DNA of 64,000 nucleotides from Akebia trifoliata. Taxonomy: Eukaryota > Streptophyta > Magnoliopsida > Ranunculales > Lardizabalaceae. The stretch's first letter is position 1, and each line of letters opens with the position of its first letter. The position numbers were made by a program, and so were the translations under genes. Positions 33,974 through 46,799 of the stretch are shown here, piece after piece. The notes beneath the pieces are model-generated. The model saw only the letters and a list, made by a program, of their open reading frames with translations. It was not told the DNA's origin and did no database searches. The stretch is from positions 3,968,001 to 4,032,000 of the forward strand of contig CM030714.1 in assembly GCA_017979445.1 (NCBI GenBank), written 5' to 3'.

Positions 33974-34869
33974 GAAACACAAAGCTTTTAACCAAGTCTC
34001 AGGACTCAGGAATAAGATTGAGTAATTGTTCCGACCAAGTGGTATTATGATAGTCAGTGTCATCTCATTTGCATAATTATCTGATGCTTCATTGGTAAAA
34101 TGATCATTATCTTCATTAGAGTCATCTCGTCTTTTACTCGTGCATCATCTGGGGGTCTTGTGATCTCCTTTTTCATCTTTCATGATTTAATTGTGAGGTT
34201 GGCAATTTAATTGCTAAGTTTGTAAAAGCTGCAACTTATTGAAAAAGTTGCAATTAAATCAATGAAGGAAAAAGTAGTCACAATTTCATTGCAACTTTTT
34301 CAATAAGTCGCTGAATTTGGCCTAGTTAGGAATATCTCTAACATGACCCTTTGAGCTTTTCCAATTAGTCACATATGCCACGAAGTTGCCAAAAAAAAAA
34401 AAAAAAAAGTACTCAGACCAGTGAATGGTTAATTTTTAAAAACACAAATAAGAAATAAACAGCCATTATATTAATATTAATTTAATATAAATAGATGAAA
34501 ATTTAGTTACAATATATTCTAAAAAGACAACATTTATTCTCAATAAACTGAAAGTTCCAATGCAGGTTTTCACATTAATCTATCATGGCTTTCTCCACAA
34601 TAAGGATAAAAAAGAAGAAGAAGAAGCTATTTTGCACTTAATTCAATTACTTGTAAACTATTGGAAATCTGTCTTAGAATTGCAAGGAGTATTAATTGTA
34701 TGAAAAACTTTGCTAGAATCCACTGGACATTCATCATACGTCATCATTGCAAGCTAATTGAATACAACAGATCAGTAATACAGTAGGCCCCTTGAGTAAT
34801 CATATTAACATCAACATTATGATAAAATAATCAGTTTAGCTTAAATAAATATTTTTATACGGTGTTACA
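33974..34869. other. No gene; one imperfect hairpin
   Basis: An inverted repeat with arms of about 25-30 bases (GCAACTTATTGAAAAAGTTG at about 34231, inverted partner ending at about 34313) encloses about 30 bases. Otherwise AT-rich sequence with an A run at 34389. Confidence 0.55.
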
Positions 34870-35442
34870 TGTTAGAATAAATTATGTGGCCCATTGACCT
34901 CACGTTTGGTATTTTAATTGCAAAAGGATTCTATAAAGTGATAAATATCAATATTGACAAAATCCTAATGTTGTTAGAATTAGATAGTATTATTTAAATT
35001 TAGTAAGAAATCTTAATGGATAGGCTTTAAATCTTCATTTATAAAAGAGGATCAGCGACTTCATATTGGCAAGTAAGTGAAGAGTGTGTGAATTGTGAAA
35101 AACGCACATAAGGTAGAAAGTTCTAAAACAGTGATATCCATCAATCACTAGAACCCTAATCGTTCCATATAGAGAGGAGGGAGAAGGGAGAAGGGAGAAG
35201 GTGAGTCTAGACTGTAAAAGGTAAATACGATTGGGGTTTGAAGGCTTTGATGAATACGTGGATTGCAAGACACACGTCCAACAGTTTTGATTCAACGGGT
35301 TTATTATGGCACAAGGTAAGTACCATAATTCAATATAATTTACATGAGTAGTATACTTGAGGTATGTGATAGATTTTGATTCTATTGAAAATCAACGTTT
35401 ATTAAAGTTATGTTTAAGATTTGAATGTGTAAAATTCTAACA
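34870..35442 (+). mobile_element. Solo LTR, 573 bp
   Basis: Begins TGTTAGAAT and ends ATTCTAACA, a 9-bp terminal inverted repeat, with a perfect TSD TTACA (34865-34869 and 35443-35447). A TATA box TATAAAAG lies at 35040-35047. Size and ends fit a Copia-type LTR; no partner LTR is nearby. Confidence 0.85.
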
Positions 35443-36148
35443 TTACATATATGTAACGTATCTGAGCTTCATATCTATTAGCAACATTTTTTTTTATGGA
35501 AACAAAAACATATTTGTTTAAATCAAACATTTTGAAAGCATCTCTCACATCTGATCATCGTTTCCAATTTGCATACCAAGAATAACAAACAGAGAATGTG
35601 TCCACAAAATTGAAAATAGAGAGAACTCTTATTTCCACACCAACTTTTACTTATATCACATTAATTTATGAAATAAAATATTACACACCAAATGGTAATA
35701 GAGAAAAATCAAATATTTATCATGAATTTTCTATATATATAACTAAGGAAACCATGAGCTCAGTTTGTCCTAGTCAACCATACCTTTTTATTACATGCCT
35801 CAGGTGTAGGGTCAGATGGAGCGTGATATTCCGTTTTGTGGGTTTCCTAAAAAAAAACCCATAATATGCTTCAACACTCCAATTATGCTCATCTCCATCA
35901 AGCCCATGTTTCACAACATGGCCCTGAACTTGCTCCTTCTTCAACTGCTCTAGCAACAATACACACCTTGAACAGGGGAGGTTATGCGAACTTGTTAGGC
36001 TTGGAATATGCAACCATAATTTCAACCTTGTTGTAATCCCTTTTAGAAACCATGGATTTTTATTCTCAAATTCTGTCTTTTATTATATATATATAGATAT
36101 ATGTATTTATTTTCACCTTAAAAACATAAAAAATTCATCGATAACATG

Positions 36149-36470
36149 ATACCAACACAACTAATACATCAGAAATACTTTGGTGTTAATTATGGGGAAA
36201 GTTAAGCCCATGTCTCTTTGTGGTCATAGCATACCACCAAACTTCACAGTCAATGTCTGTGATAGTCCATTTTGTACCGGCTTACACTCTTGTATCCTTC
36301 TTTTTAGGCTCCTAGGCAATCTTTTTCTATTCACAAGTCACTCTTCCCTAGGTTTAAATCCAAAATATGGTATTGTCTATGATGCCAAATGATATTAAGC
36401 CAACCAATACAACAAAAATACTGAACTATCAACGATGTGGAAAGTCCATATCTCTATGGTCGTGACAAAA
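36149..36470 (-). mobile_element. TRIM-like element, copy B
   Basis: Counterpart of 4713-5031, with the same two direct repeats (36149-36230 and about 36392-36470). The PBS-like site has decayed (TGGCATCATAGAC on the minus strand). Confidence 0.5.
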
Positions 36471-36479
36471 TCAAACAGT

Positions 36480-38565
36480 GAGCCAATTATTGAACCTTTC
36501 TACCGTACGGCACAACTTTAGTTACTAATAAGAGTGACGAGAAGAAGGAGACTATGTCAAAAGGACAGTACTTCACTTCCTCCAGCCAGAGTTTTTTAAG
36601 TTCAGTCATAGGCTTACTTACCAGCCCGAGTCCCATCATATATTGCATCAAAGCCTGGTTAGATTCGCTGGATAAAAAAGCAGTAAAGAGCCTAATCTAG
36701 ACTTCTCTAATGGAAAACCACAAGAGACCACTACGTGAAAACTGGAAATTTGATAGAAAAAATTGACGGGTCAAGGCCCACGAATTTTAGAAACTGAATT
36801 TTGACCGTCTAGGACCGTTGAAATTCTTGATGTTCCCAGATTTGACGGCTTAGAGCTGTCGATTTTTCCATTCTTCGTTAATTTGACAGTTTCGACCCAT
36901 CGAATAAAAAAATTGACAATGAAAAATTCGAAGCCAATTTGACCTCTTGATCCGTCAAATTTGGGCTTTTTTCACATTGTGGATCCTTCGTGTTACATAT
37001 AAGAACCACACTTCGAAGTGCCCATTTTAACTATATATACCAGAGTTTGAGGGTTTCGAGCTTGAATTTTTGTAGCCTAAAGTATTTTAACTTCTATAGT
37101 TATATTACACTTATCAATACTCTATCTTTAAAAGAGATGTTTATCAAAGAAAGATTAGTCTAGAACATGCTTACAAACTATCCACATCTCAAGGCCCTGA
37201 ATCTACTGGGCAGCACATAGAAAGCAAACTCAAGGTCACTTTTCCATGCTTTGGATCTGAGGAGATTGTAGGGGTTGTGAGGGACTTATGCAAGGGATCG
37301 CACTTTTCAGCTCCTAGACTTTCAATTATTTCGAATACTAAGACATGGTGCTCTTTCAGTTAAAAGAGTTTAAAAGGCCTAGTTGAGGTTTGACTTGGAT
37401 TTAGGATTCCAAGCTAAACCCACTCTCTATCCAATGGAGCTTGGAAATGTTCTTTGGGGTCTCAATTAATGGAGCATAAAGCTTAACATCAGTCTATTCT
37501 ACTATATCATTATGAATCATTAGTCCTCATCATCAATATTTCTATCGTACTTGCAATTGAATCTAGAATGCCTCCTTAGCTCTTAGTTTTTATCACAAAT
37601 TTGGCGAATGAATTTGAAGTAGTGTTTAAGATTGAAATGCATGGTTAAATTTCTCCAACATATGAATTCTTTATTTTTCTTTCTTTCTTTTTAATCATAG
37701 GTACAAGTTCGTAAAACTTGATGCAGTTTTTAGGAGCCTTGTATTTACCAATAGTGTATCATCAAGTTCTTGTTATTATATGTACGTTTTATATCCTTAG
37801 GAATAAACTTGTTCTACGAGCTTCCATGACAACTGGTAAAACGATCTTGTCTATCTACATTTAAGGCAGGCTGAATGCAAGCTCCCAACCATTTGTATAT
37901 TTGTTAAGGATGGACCAAATGTAGATTATCTTTCCCTCTTTAGTTGATATATCAATCATATATACAGATTTGAATATACTATATAATGCTGGAAACTTAT
38001 GTTCTCATTATTTGACAACTTATTCTTCCTTAATTCTTTTTTTTTTCTTCATAAACTGATGTATGATTGATTTCTATCTTATTTAGGGATTCTTGTTATT
38101 CTTATTTCATTGTTTTAGCAATTCCCAAGAGATCTAGGATACCGCCAAAGTTCCCGTTTTCTTATCTTCAAGATAGTTAAATTGAGGGCTTTATAGGAAG
38201 CATTCAACAGATGGATCTGTTGAAATTCTTGTTTAGACATGAACCGGTTTAACATTAAGTGATCATCAGATTGATCTCAAGCGATTACTTCTAATCCCTA
38301 ATCCCATGGGCAGTTGAGGAGCTAATGAAATTTGAGCGTGCCACTTCACGGGTCGAAATAGTGTAGCAACTGATGTCCTAATGTGCTGCCTAATCATGCC
38401 ATTAGATAATTAATTAACATGAAAAGTAGAAAGACCATTCCCTAGAATGAACTTTGCTTTAAAGCCTGGCCTCTAAATGCCAACATAAATGAACCTTTAC
38501 TGGGATTTCAATTTCTCGGTATTAAATGTTGATTGTTGCAAGAGTCATAAAATAGCTTCAATGCA
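36480..38565 (+). repeat. Giant palindrome, copy B, left arm
   Basis: Same arm as 5032-6850, with a MITE inserted at 36729-36981. Near the turn TAGCTTCAAT (38556-38565) pairs exactly with ATTGAAGCTA across an 11-base loop. Confidence 0.8.
36729..36981. mobile_element. CACTA-type MITE, 253 bp (copy B only)
   Basis: Begins CACTACGTGAAAA and ends TTTTTTCACATTGTG, with 3-bp flanks GAC and GAT, the TSD length of CACTA elements. The interior repeats TTTGACGG/CCGTCAAAT-like motifs in both orientations. Copy A lacks it, so it arrived after the duplication. Confidence 0.75.
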
Positions 38566-38575
38566 AAACATATAT

Positions 38576-40940
38576 TGAAGCTACTTTGCAACTTTTGCAA
38601 CAATGAACATATCCCATGCCATGATCTTGAAATCCCGAGTCAAGGTTCGCTTATATTGACATTACCGGCTAGGCCTGAAAATGAAGCTGATTCTATGGAA
38701 TGGGCTTCCTATAATTCCTGCTAATAATTATCTCAATGTCATGATGAAGGTAGCCTACATAAGGACATTAGTTGGTACACCATTTCCACTACATGAAAAA
38801 AGGGGTAAATTCAACTCCAAGATCTATTGAATTTAGCTTAATCCAAGCAAATTTGACGAACCTTAACTTCGAGTTTACCCCTTTTTTCAAGTAGTGAATT
38901 CTACATGTAAAGAGACATGTTCAAAGTACTCTAGCTCCCCAACTTCCATTGATATTAGGGATTAGATGTCATCACTTGAGGTATGAAAACCATTTTTGTT
39001 AAACTGTTTGATGTCTAAGCAAGAATTATAACAGATCTATTTGGTGAATGCTTCTTATAAAGTACTAAATTTTAATTTTCTTGAAACATCAAAATGACAG
39101 CTTTTGTGGTACCTAGTATCCCTTGGTAATTACTGAAAAATGAGATAATGGAAGCTCGAATCTAAATTAGACTAGAAATCATATATCAATTATCGAAAAA
39201 AAGAAAGGAAGAACGAATTGACCAACTAATTAATGGGAACGTACATAAACTACCATAGTTATATGATGGTGTATTTAAACCTATAAGATTGGTATAACAT
39301 ATTTGGAGGGAAACATAATCTAGATTAGGTGCCCTCCTAGACAAACAAAAATATGCCTAGGAACTCGCACACCTCAAAGACCTTTTTCAATGTCTAATGG
39401 ACAAGATTTTCTAGATGTCATGGCATCTCGTAGGACAAGTCACCTTTTAAGGATAAAACCCACATAAAATGACCAAAGAACTAAGTGATGCCCTAACTAA
39501 AAATATTGGGCTCCTAGAAAACGCACTGGGTTTGAAGAAGTTTTACCTAAAATTCATGAAAAAAAAAAAAAATCTCAAGAATTCTTCTAGAAGAAATCAA
39601 CCATATCAACCTAAACACTAATCAGAATTCATTTGACAGATTTATGAGAAAAAGTAAGAGATAAGCACCAGTATATATAGTTCAATTCCAAGTATGATTG
39701 AAAATGAGGAACAATGATTTGTAGAAATGATATGTGTTGAGAAGATAATTGGATGATCGATAATAAGCTTTTTGTTCCATTGAGGCTCTACAGAAGACTT
39801 ACATTGGAATGCAAATGAGTTTGGCTTGGTGCCCAAAACCCAAATCATTCCCAACTTGGCCTTCTAACCCTTTTAATTGAAGAAGAATGATGAATGCAGG
39901 CGGTCTTCGTACTCGGTTGGGTATGTGGCTGACGTGACAAGGGTACAAAACCGCACATCTTTTTTCTTGTGTATATGATTCTGTACCCTTTCCACACCAC
40001 CTGTGTACCCAACCGCTACCAAGACTGCGTGCATTCATCACGACTCTTAATTGAAAGGACACCATATATAAAATGCTGAAATCTTGGGGTGGAAAATCTG
40101 AACCCATGCAATAGTGGTCCACAACCCCTTAATTGTATCCAATTTCTTAAGGTCTAGGTGTGGAAAATAGATCTTGACTTGCTTTCAACATGATTGCCCA
40201 CTATTTCTCTAGACCTTGAAGTGTGGATTGTTTGTAAGCAGATTTGGGTCCAATCATTATGTGATAAACATTCCTTCTAAAAAATTGTTGTTAAGCACAT
40301 ATTATATAACCGTGAAAGTTGATCATATTTTAAGCTAAAGAAATTCAAGCTCAAAACCCGCAAAGTTTGGTTCTGGTATAATGAAATATAGGTACATTGA
40401 AGGATGGTTCATAAACGGCACAAGGGATCCCTCATGGACCTCCATTAGAGAAATCTGGATTAAACTACCTAACACTTGTTGATGCGGTGGACCTAACACA
40501 TGGTTTGATACAGAGGTGGTACTGATCAGGTTAGTAAGCAAGCATAATGTCGAACGAGAAAACTTTTGTGATGAACCCCCTTTCTATTCTTCCCATTGTC
40601 CTCATTGCATTCAAAGTCGTGTCGTACAAATTCAAGGTTAAAAGACACTACTTAAAAATTGGAAAATTTGATGGGCCAAGGACCATGAAGTTAGTAATCG
40701 AATTTCGATGGCTCAAGGCCGTTGAAATTGTTGATGGTCCCCAAATTCGACGGCTTAGAGCCATTAAAATTTTCTCATCCTCAATGAATTTGATGATTTC
40801 GGCCCGTCAAAAAAAAAAAAAAAAAATTCGACACTGAAAATTTTGACTAATCAAATTTTATCCCTTGATCGGTCAAATTTTACGAAATTTGATGGCCTTG
40901 GACTGTCGAATATAGGCTTTTTTCACATTGTGAGTGTAGG
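38576..40940 (-). repeat. Giant palindrome, copy B, right arm
   Basis: Inverted partner of 36480-38565. It contains the shared CACTA MITE (38786-38896), the shared palindromic MITE (about 39881-40044) and one private MITE (40648-40932). Minus-strand frames at 39799-40122 and 40335-40541 parallel those in copy A. Confidence 0.8.
40648..40932. mobile_element. CACTA-type MITE, 285 bp (copy B only)
   Basis: Begins CACTACTTAAAAATTGG, ends GGCTTTTTTCACATTGTG, with flanks AGA and AGT. It shares internal blocks (GGCTTAGAGC, CCGTTGAAAT) with the MITE at 36729, so it is the same family. The empty site in copy A is at about 8979. Confidence 0.75.
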
Positions 40941-41652
40941 TTTACTATTTGGTTGTCGTGAATAAATTTTTTTTCTTCGAATTCTAAGGATCTACCCTAA
41001 AGACAAAAGATACACTTGACATCAAATTCATGATATCGCATATATCGACTGTTTTGGTTGAACTGAATATGGAGAAATGAATCTCCGTAGCTATATCCTG
41101 TAAAGAGGGCTTTCATGGGAGATCTATTGTCCTTACTGTCTACTCGTCTCATGTAACATATGGGGTATACTCCAGTTTCTATGGTATAATATGAAAATAT
41201 GTAAAATTAAAGTGTGTGAAATACGCCAAAAAAAAAAATGTGAAAATATGGGTGAGCCCATTAATCATCTTCAATTACACTTGTTAGGGACATATGATAG
41301 CTAGTTTGTGATTTATTTAATAGCTTAACACCCTAATTTGTTAACAGCAAATCCCTACTCAAAGGCCACCCTATTGATGGGTCTGTCAATGGATGGTAAA
41401 AATATGATTTGAACCTTCGAATAATTATTGTATATGGATTCGGATTATCAAAATATCTACTCCAATAATATCCAAGTTAAACCCAATTAGACAGGTGGTG
41501 GATGAAATGGACCAAATTGCAAACCAAGGCATTTTTTAAAGACAACTTGCATTTGTAAATTGCTAGTAAAAAGTATGTTTATTATCAAATGTATATAATA
41601 AAAAAATTATTTAACACAAATTACAAAAACAACATTGCTTTATTTATCTACC

Positions 41653-41915
41653 TAAAAGATAGTAATTTTTCAAAAATTACTAAAAGCAACTTAAAACGCT
41701 TGACTGATCAACTTTTCTGAAATCGATGGATAGTCCAATGTTTTAGCTTCCCACCTTTTTTGCATATCTAAAAGAATCTCCATTTTTCTAAAATCAGTGG
41801 ACAATCAAGCGATTTATGTCGATTTTTATAAATATGGGAAGCTAAAATGTTGGACAGTCTAGCGTTTTAAATTGCTTTTGATAATTTTTGAAAAATTATT
41901 ATTTTTAGTAATAAA
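41653..41915. mobile_element. Foldback MITE, about 260 bp
   Basis: Long inverted repeat: TTTTTCAAAAATTACTAAAAGC (about 41666) pairs with GCTTTTGATAATTTTTGAAA (about 41874), and GTCCAATGTTTTAGCTTCCC (about 41731) with GGGAAGCTAAAATGTTGGAC (about 41837). A reduced copy is at 9966-10165. The rest of copy B to 43410 has no recognised gene. Confidence 0.6.
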
Positions 41916-44850
41916 TATTAAAATCAAGATTATTTTGATAATTTTTCCTTCATTTAATTTAATTTTATGAATCAAAAAAATAATTTAATCACAAATAATA
42001 ATTAACAAAAAAAATCAAAATAATCAAAACATCAACCTAATAGCATAAATAACCATAAATCATCACAAAAATGGCAAGAATCTGTAAATAACCTAGAAAA
42101 ACTAATAAATCCCATGGAGAAATAGGTAATTAAATTGAAAGAGTTCATGAACAAGGACTAACAAAAATAGATTTAACTTAAGAATTAAATGAAAAATATT
42201 CTTACAATCAAAGTGCAAGTTCACTTATCAGATCTTAAGCATATATGAAAAATCAACAACCAACAATCAATAATGAACAACAATAGAATATTCAAATAAT
42301 TGAAAATAGAAGAGATTTGACTTATCGATTAGTAGGTTTCTCGATTTAGGCATGTATTGCATGTGTTGTTCTAAGGAAAATAAGTCCCCCTCCACTCCTG
42401 ACGTCTTTCTACAAGACTGGTGAACCCCAAGATTCAACACTCTTCCAACAAGGAGAAGGCTACTGTGAAAGAATGAGATTGGATTTATTCTTTGATCGAT
42501 GGTCAATTACAAGAGGATTTATAGAGGAAATGACAATCAAGAATCTTATCGTGAAGATAAGATCTGCGTCATCAACCTGATCCTAATTTGATCTAATCCT
42601 AATCCTAATCTTCTTAAATATGATAAGGTATATAGCAATACACTTCATTAGAATACATCATATTTAGTTACTCCAATACACTCCCTCAATCATATGTTTC
42701 GTTTGATAAGGAATGCATGATTGGTTACAAAGTAACCTCAAAGTCCCTAGTTGATCTAATGAATAATTGATTTTGTCAAAGAGCCTTCATCATGCTAATG
42801 ATGGTCATCATTTGCCAGTGAATATATCATTGATGCGTTTTGTTCATCATGGAGTTTATCTGAGCCGGTAGTCACTAAATCATACCTTTTATATATGGTA
42901 CTACCAAGAGTGTTTGAATGGACCAAAGTTACCTAATTTGTTATTAAGGACCCAAGCCGCGAACCGGTTCGAATCGAACCAAATTGCAGTACAGTTCACT
43001 CTTGGTTTGTCAATACATTGAACCAGACGAACTTCCTTAATTTATGTTTTTTTTTTGCACCCCCTCCACATATCGATAGCATTTGAGATACTTCCAAAGT
43101 TTTCAAACTAATAGCATGCTCTTTTGACCTTCTTCTTTATTAATTGACTGTTGGAAAATAACCAAATACCCTCATCTTCAAAATATTTTTTATGCTACTC
43201 ATTACTTCAACATTCAAATACCCTCATCTCTGTCTACCCTTACGAATCGGGTATGTTCTTGATCGGCAAACCAGGAACTTGAATTCAAAGTGAGCAAACC
43301 CACGAATAAGGTAACATAGGATTGGATCATATGGCTTGATCATATCTCGATGTAAAGTATAAATGGAGATCATTATGAAGGTAGAAATTAGAATAGTAGG
43401 TGAAGATTATTGATCATGGTCTAGAAAGTGGTATTTAGAACCCTTATTGCATGAATTTTACGGTTAAATTGCATATTAAATCCCCTTATTAGACATAATA
43501 CATGGCTAATCCATATTTATTATGGATTTTAATTAAATAATGTATTTTAGAATTAATTACTGTTATTTATATGTAACAAGAAATTTTTTTAAAGTTTCAA
43601 AGTAAATTAGAAAAATCTGAAGTTACCATTACGATCTAGGATCCAAAATAAGATCAATGACCAAAATTCAAGTCAATTGGGCCAAATTTTATCGCGTCGC
43701 CTTGGTCAATAAAGACACTACAATAATGTCGAGAAATCAAACCTCAAGATTTGTACAGGAGCTTAGTGACTACCAATAGCTTAGTGACTACCAATGTTTC
43801 GTATTGAAATACAATTTTGAAGTTGTTTTATTTACAGAAGGTTTTCAAATCCTAGAAACCCTAGAAAATCCTAATCTGGTCTCTATAAATAAAAGATTAG
43901 ACCAGAGCCAAAAGATATCTCATCTTTCTTGAGATCAACTTTTCTTGTTCTATTATTTTAGTTTTAGGTTTTCATATTTTTCTTTCTTTCTTAATTTGAA
44001 GATTGTAAGAAGACTCTATTGGTTTCAGAATCAAAAGGAATAAAGAAGAATTCTTTTATCTCATCTCTAATCTTTTTTCTTTTATGTTCATTTTATTTAT
44101 TGTTCTTGTGATGACCATCGATTAAATTCTCCATTAGATCGATTGAGGAAGTCGGAGCAAGTTTTTATTAATCTTTTTACTATTCTCATATGATAATTGT
44201 TTCAATCGTTTTATTATGATAATTTTTAAGTAAATATTATTGGATTAAATATTTATTATTTATCAAGTTTTGATAGTTCATTCTTTGATAAATTCAAGAT
44301 TAATCATACTTCATAGAGAACAATTAATATCTATCCCATAATCTTCATTTAATATATCACATACTTTTAATCTTTTTTCTAACATAACTGTTTGATTTTT
44401 CGATCCACAAACATTAGCTTTGTTTAGTGGATCAAGAAAAATAGAGGACCAAAAATCATTGATAAAACTTGCGAAGATGGATCCAATTGATCTACACTTC
44501 TGTAGACACCCCATGTTTTGTATATGCCTAACTCGACAATTCGTCACCTGGTTGTTGTGGATTCCTAATGATGTGCATAAAGGAACTCGAAGGCTTGTGA
44601 GTACTGCTTGATTCCTTCTGTTTTTAGTTTCTTTTCATCCCCCTACTTGTCACGACTTGACATAGAAGTTTACGCACGCTTAGGATCGTTAAATCTTACG
44701 ATCGACTTAGCAAGTATGTACGCTTAGGTTTGCTACATACTTTGACAACTTAGAGACCTTATTACGCTAGGAAATACGACTTTGAGACTTAGAAATAATC
44801 ACGTAGAAACTGAAAGAAATCTCACACTAAAATTTCTACAAATCACCAAA

Positions 44851-45290
44851 ATGACAAAAATATCTCTCATAAATTTTAGACTCCCGAAAAGCCTTGAAAG
44901 TAACTCCATTGCACTCAGAAGGTGATTTTGAGTCTAACGAGACCCAAATCGATGAAAACAGAGAAATTCGTAAAAATTTGTAAAATCACCAAAATGACGA
45001 AAATACCCCTCATAAATTTCAGACCTCCGAAAAGTCTCGAAAGTACCTCCATTACACTCAGAAGGTGATTTTGAGTCTAAGGGGACCCAAATCAATGAAA
45101 ACTGAGAAATTCATAAAAATTTGTAAAAAATCATCAAAATGACGAAAATGCCTCTCATAAATTTCGGACCCCCGAAAAATATCGAAAGTACTTTCATTGC
45201 ACTCAAAATATGATTTTGAGTATAACGGGACCCAAACCGATGAAAATAGAGAAATTCAAGAAAAATCGTCAAAAATCGTAAAAATGACCA
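44851..45290. repeat. Three tandem units of about 144 bp in the solo LTR
   Basis: The phrase ATGACGAAAATRCC recurs at 44851, 44994, 45139 and 45284. Each unit contains CTCCCGAAAAG, CATTGCACTCAGAAGG and TTTTGAGTCTAACG-like blocks with 10-20% differences. Confidence 0.88.
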
Positions 45291-46799
45291 AAATGCCCTT
45301 TAGTATCCAACTTTAACATAGAGACCCTATTCCCTAGGAAAATAAAATTCAAATAGAAAATTTAACAAAAAAAAAAACTAATTTAAAATCCAAATCAAAT
45401 TCAAATCGAAAATCAAATTGAAAATCTAATCCAAATTAAAAAAATCAACAAGTTAAAAATTAGAATCCAATGAAAATTAAAAAAATAATGATTCGACCGA
45501 TTAAAATTTCATCAAAATCAAAATCAAAAGTAATTGATGAATTAAAACTCAAATCAAAATCTAATCCACGTTTTTTTTTCTTCTTGTGGTTGTCTTCTTC
45601 TCCAACTCTCTCCATTAATCTCCACTCCAACGCACCCCCTCTCCCATTACCCCACGTCTCTCTCTCTCTCTCTCTCTCTCTCCCATGTTCACGTTGGACA
45701 TCAACTACCCCCACGTTGGACAGCAACCAGGCTGCATCTCTTTCCCTCCAAATCTATCCATAAATAGCTTACCGTCCCAAGTTTTAAAAAAGAGAAGAAA
45801 AAGGAGGACAACCATCATCTTCTTCTCCCTCAACATTCTCTCTCAGACTCCTACCTCCACGTTTGCAAACAGACTCAAGCTGATCCCTCTCTCCCTTACA
45901 TCTCTCTCAATTTCTCGACGTTTCTCTCTCTCTCTCTCTATCTTAAAAAAAAAATAGTAGCCATTACAACACCTTAACACCATTACAACTCTATTGGTTG
46001 CATCAACTTCCCTCTCTCAGCCCTCATCTCCTTAACTCCCTGCTGCACCAACACCCTCATACCATTACAACACCAACCACAATGTCCTCACTACGCTAAT
46101 TCCCTGCTGTACCAACGCCTCAACACCATTACAAATCCTCTCCCACTTCATCTCCTTCACTACATTGCTACCTTGGCCATACTCCATCTCCTGAACGTCC
46201 CATCACAACCCTCTTCTTATATTCCATTGAACTTCACACCCCATAGCAGCAACGCCCCAATCTTGCTGCACTTCTCCATCTCTCTGCGCTCCATCTTTCT
46301 CGCATCCCCTAGTAGCAACAGCCCGCTCTCTATCACATCCTCTAATCAACAGATCTCTCGTCAACTCGTTGCTACAACACTGTTACGACACACATCACCC
46401 TCATCGTCAACAATGCCTCAGCACACCCAACTCTCTGCCCGGACTATTCAACTCACTGCTACAACACTGTTGCAGCTCATATAAGTACCTCCATCTCTCT
46501 GTCTTTGTCTCTCAACAACGTGTACTTGTGAGCCTTTGGGATTCAATCTGAAGGAATAAAGTCATTATTATTGATTCAACAAGTAACTTTATTTTTAGTT
46601 TATTCTGTTAATTTTTTTTTCATGCCTCCCTTTTGTTTATTTTATTTCTATTGATTTTTGATTGCATATTTTATGCATTTGAATTAATCCATCGATTTTT
46701 GGGGTATACGTGGTATTATTGGCAACCTTTAATTTTCCAAAATATTAATGGATCGATTCACCTATCTTCAGATTGATTGAATTAAATTGCATATATCAA

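Larger units (their letters stand above)
35585..43410. repeat. Segmental duplication, copy B (first part)
   Basis: Begins ACAAACAGAGAATGTGTCC, matching the start of the window, and follows copy A to its break at 43410, where the Athila-like element was inserted. It lacks the 4.1 kb that holds the NFD6-like gene in copy A: the A junctions at about 460 and 4594 correspond to one point near 36020. It has two extra CACTA-type MITEs (36729 and 40648). The PPR-like remnant recurs at 35884-35960 (minus) as LEQLKKEQVQGHVVKHGLD. Confidence 0.88.
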
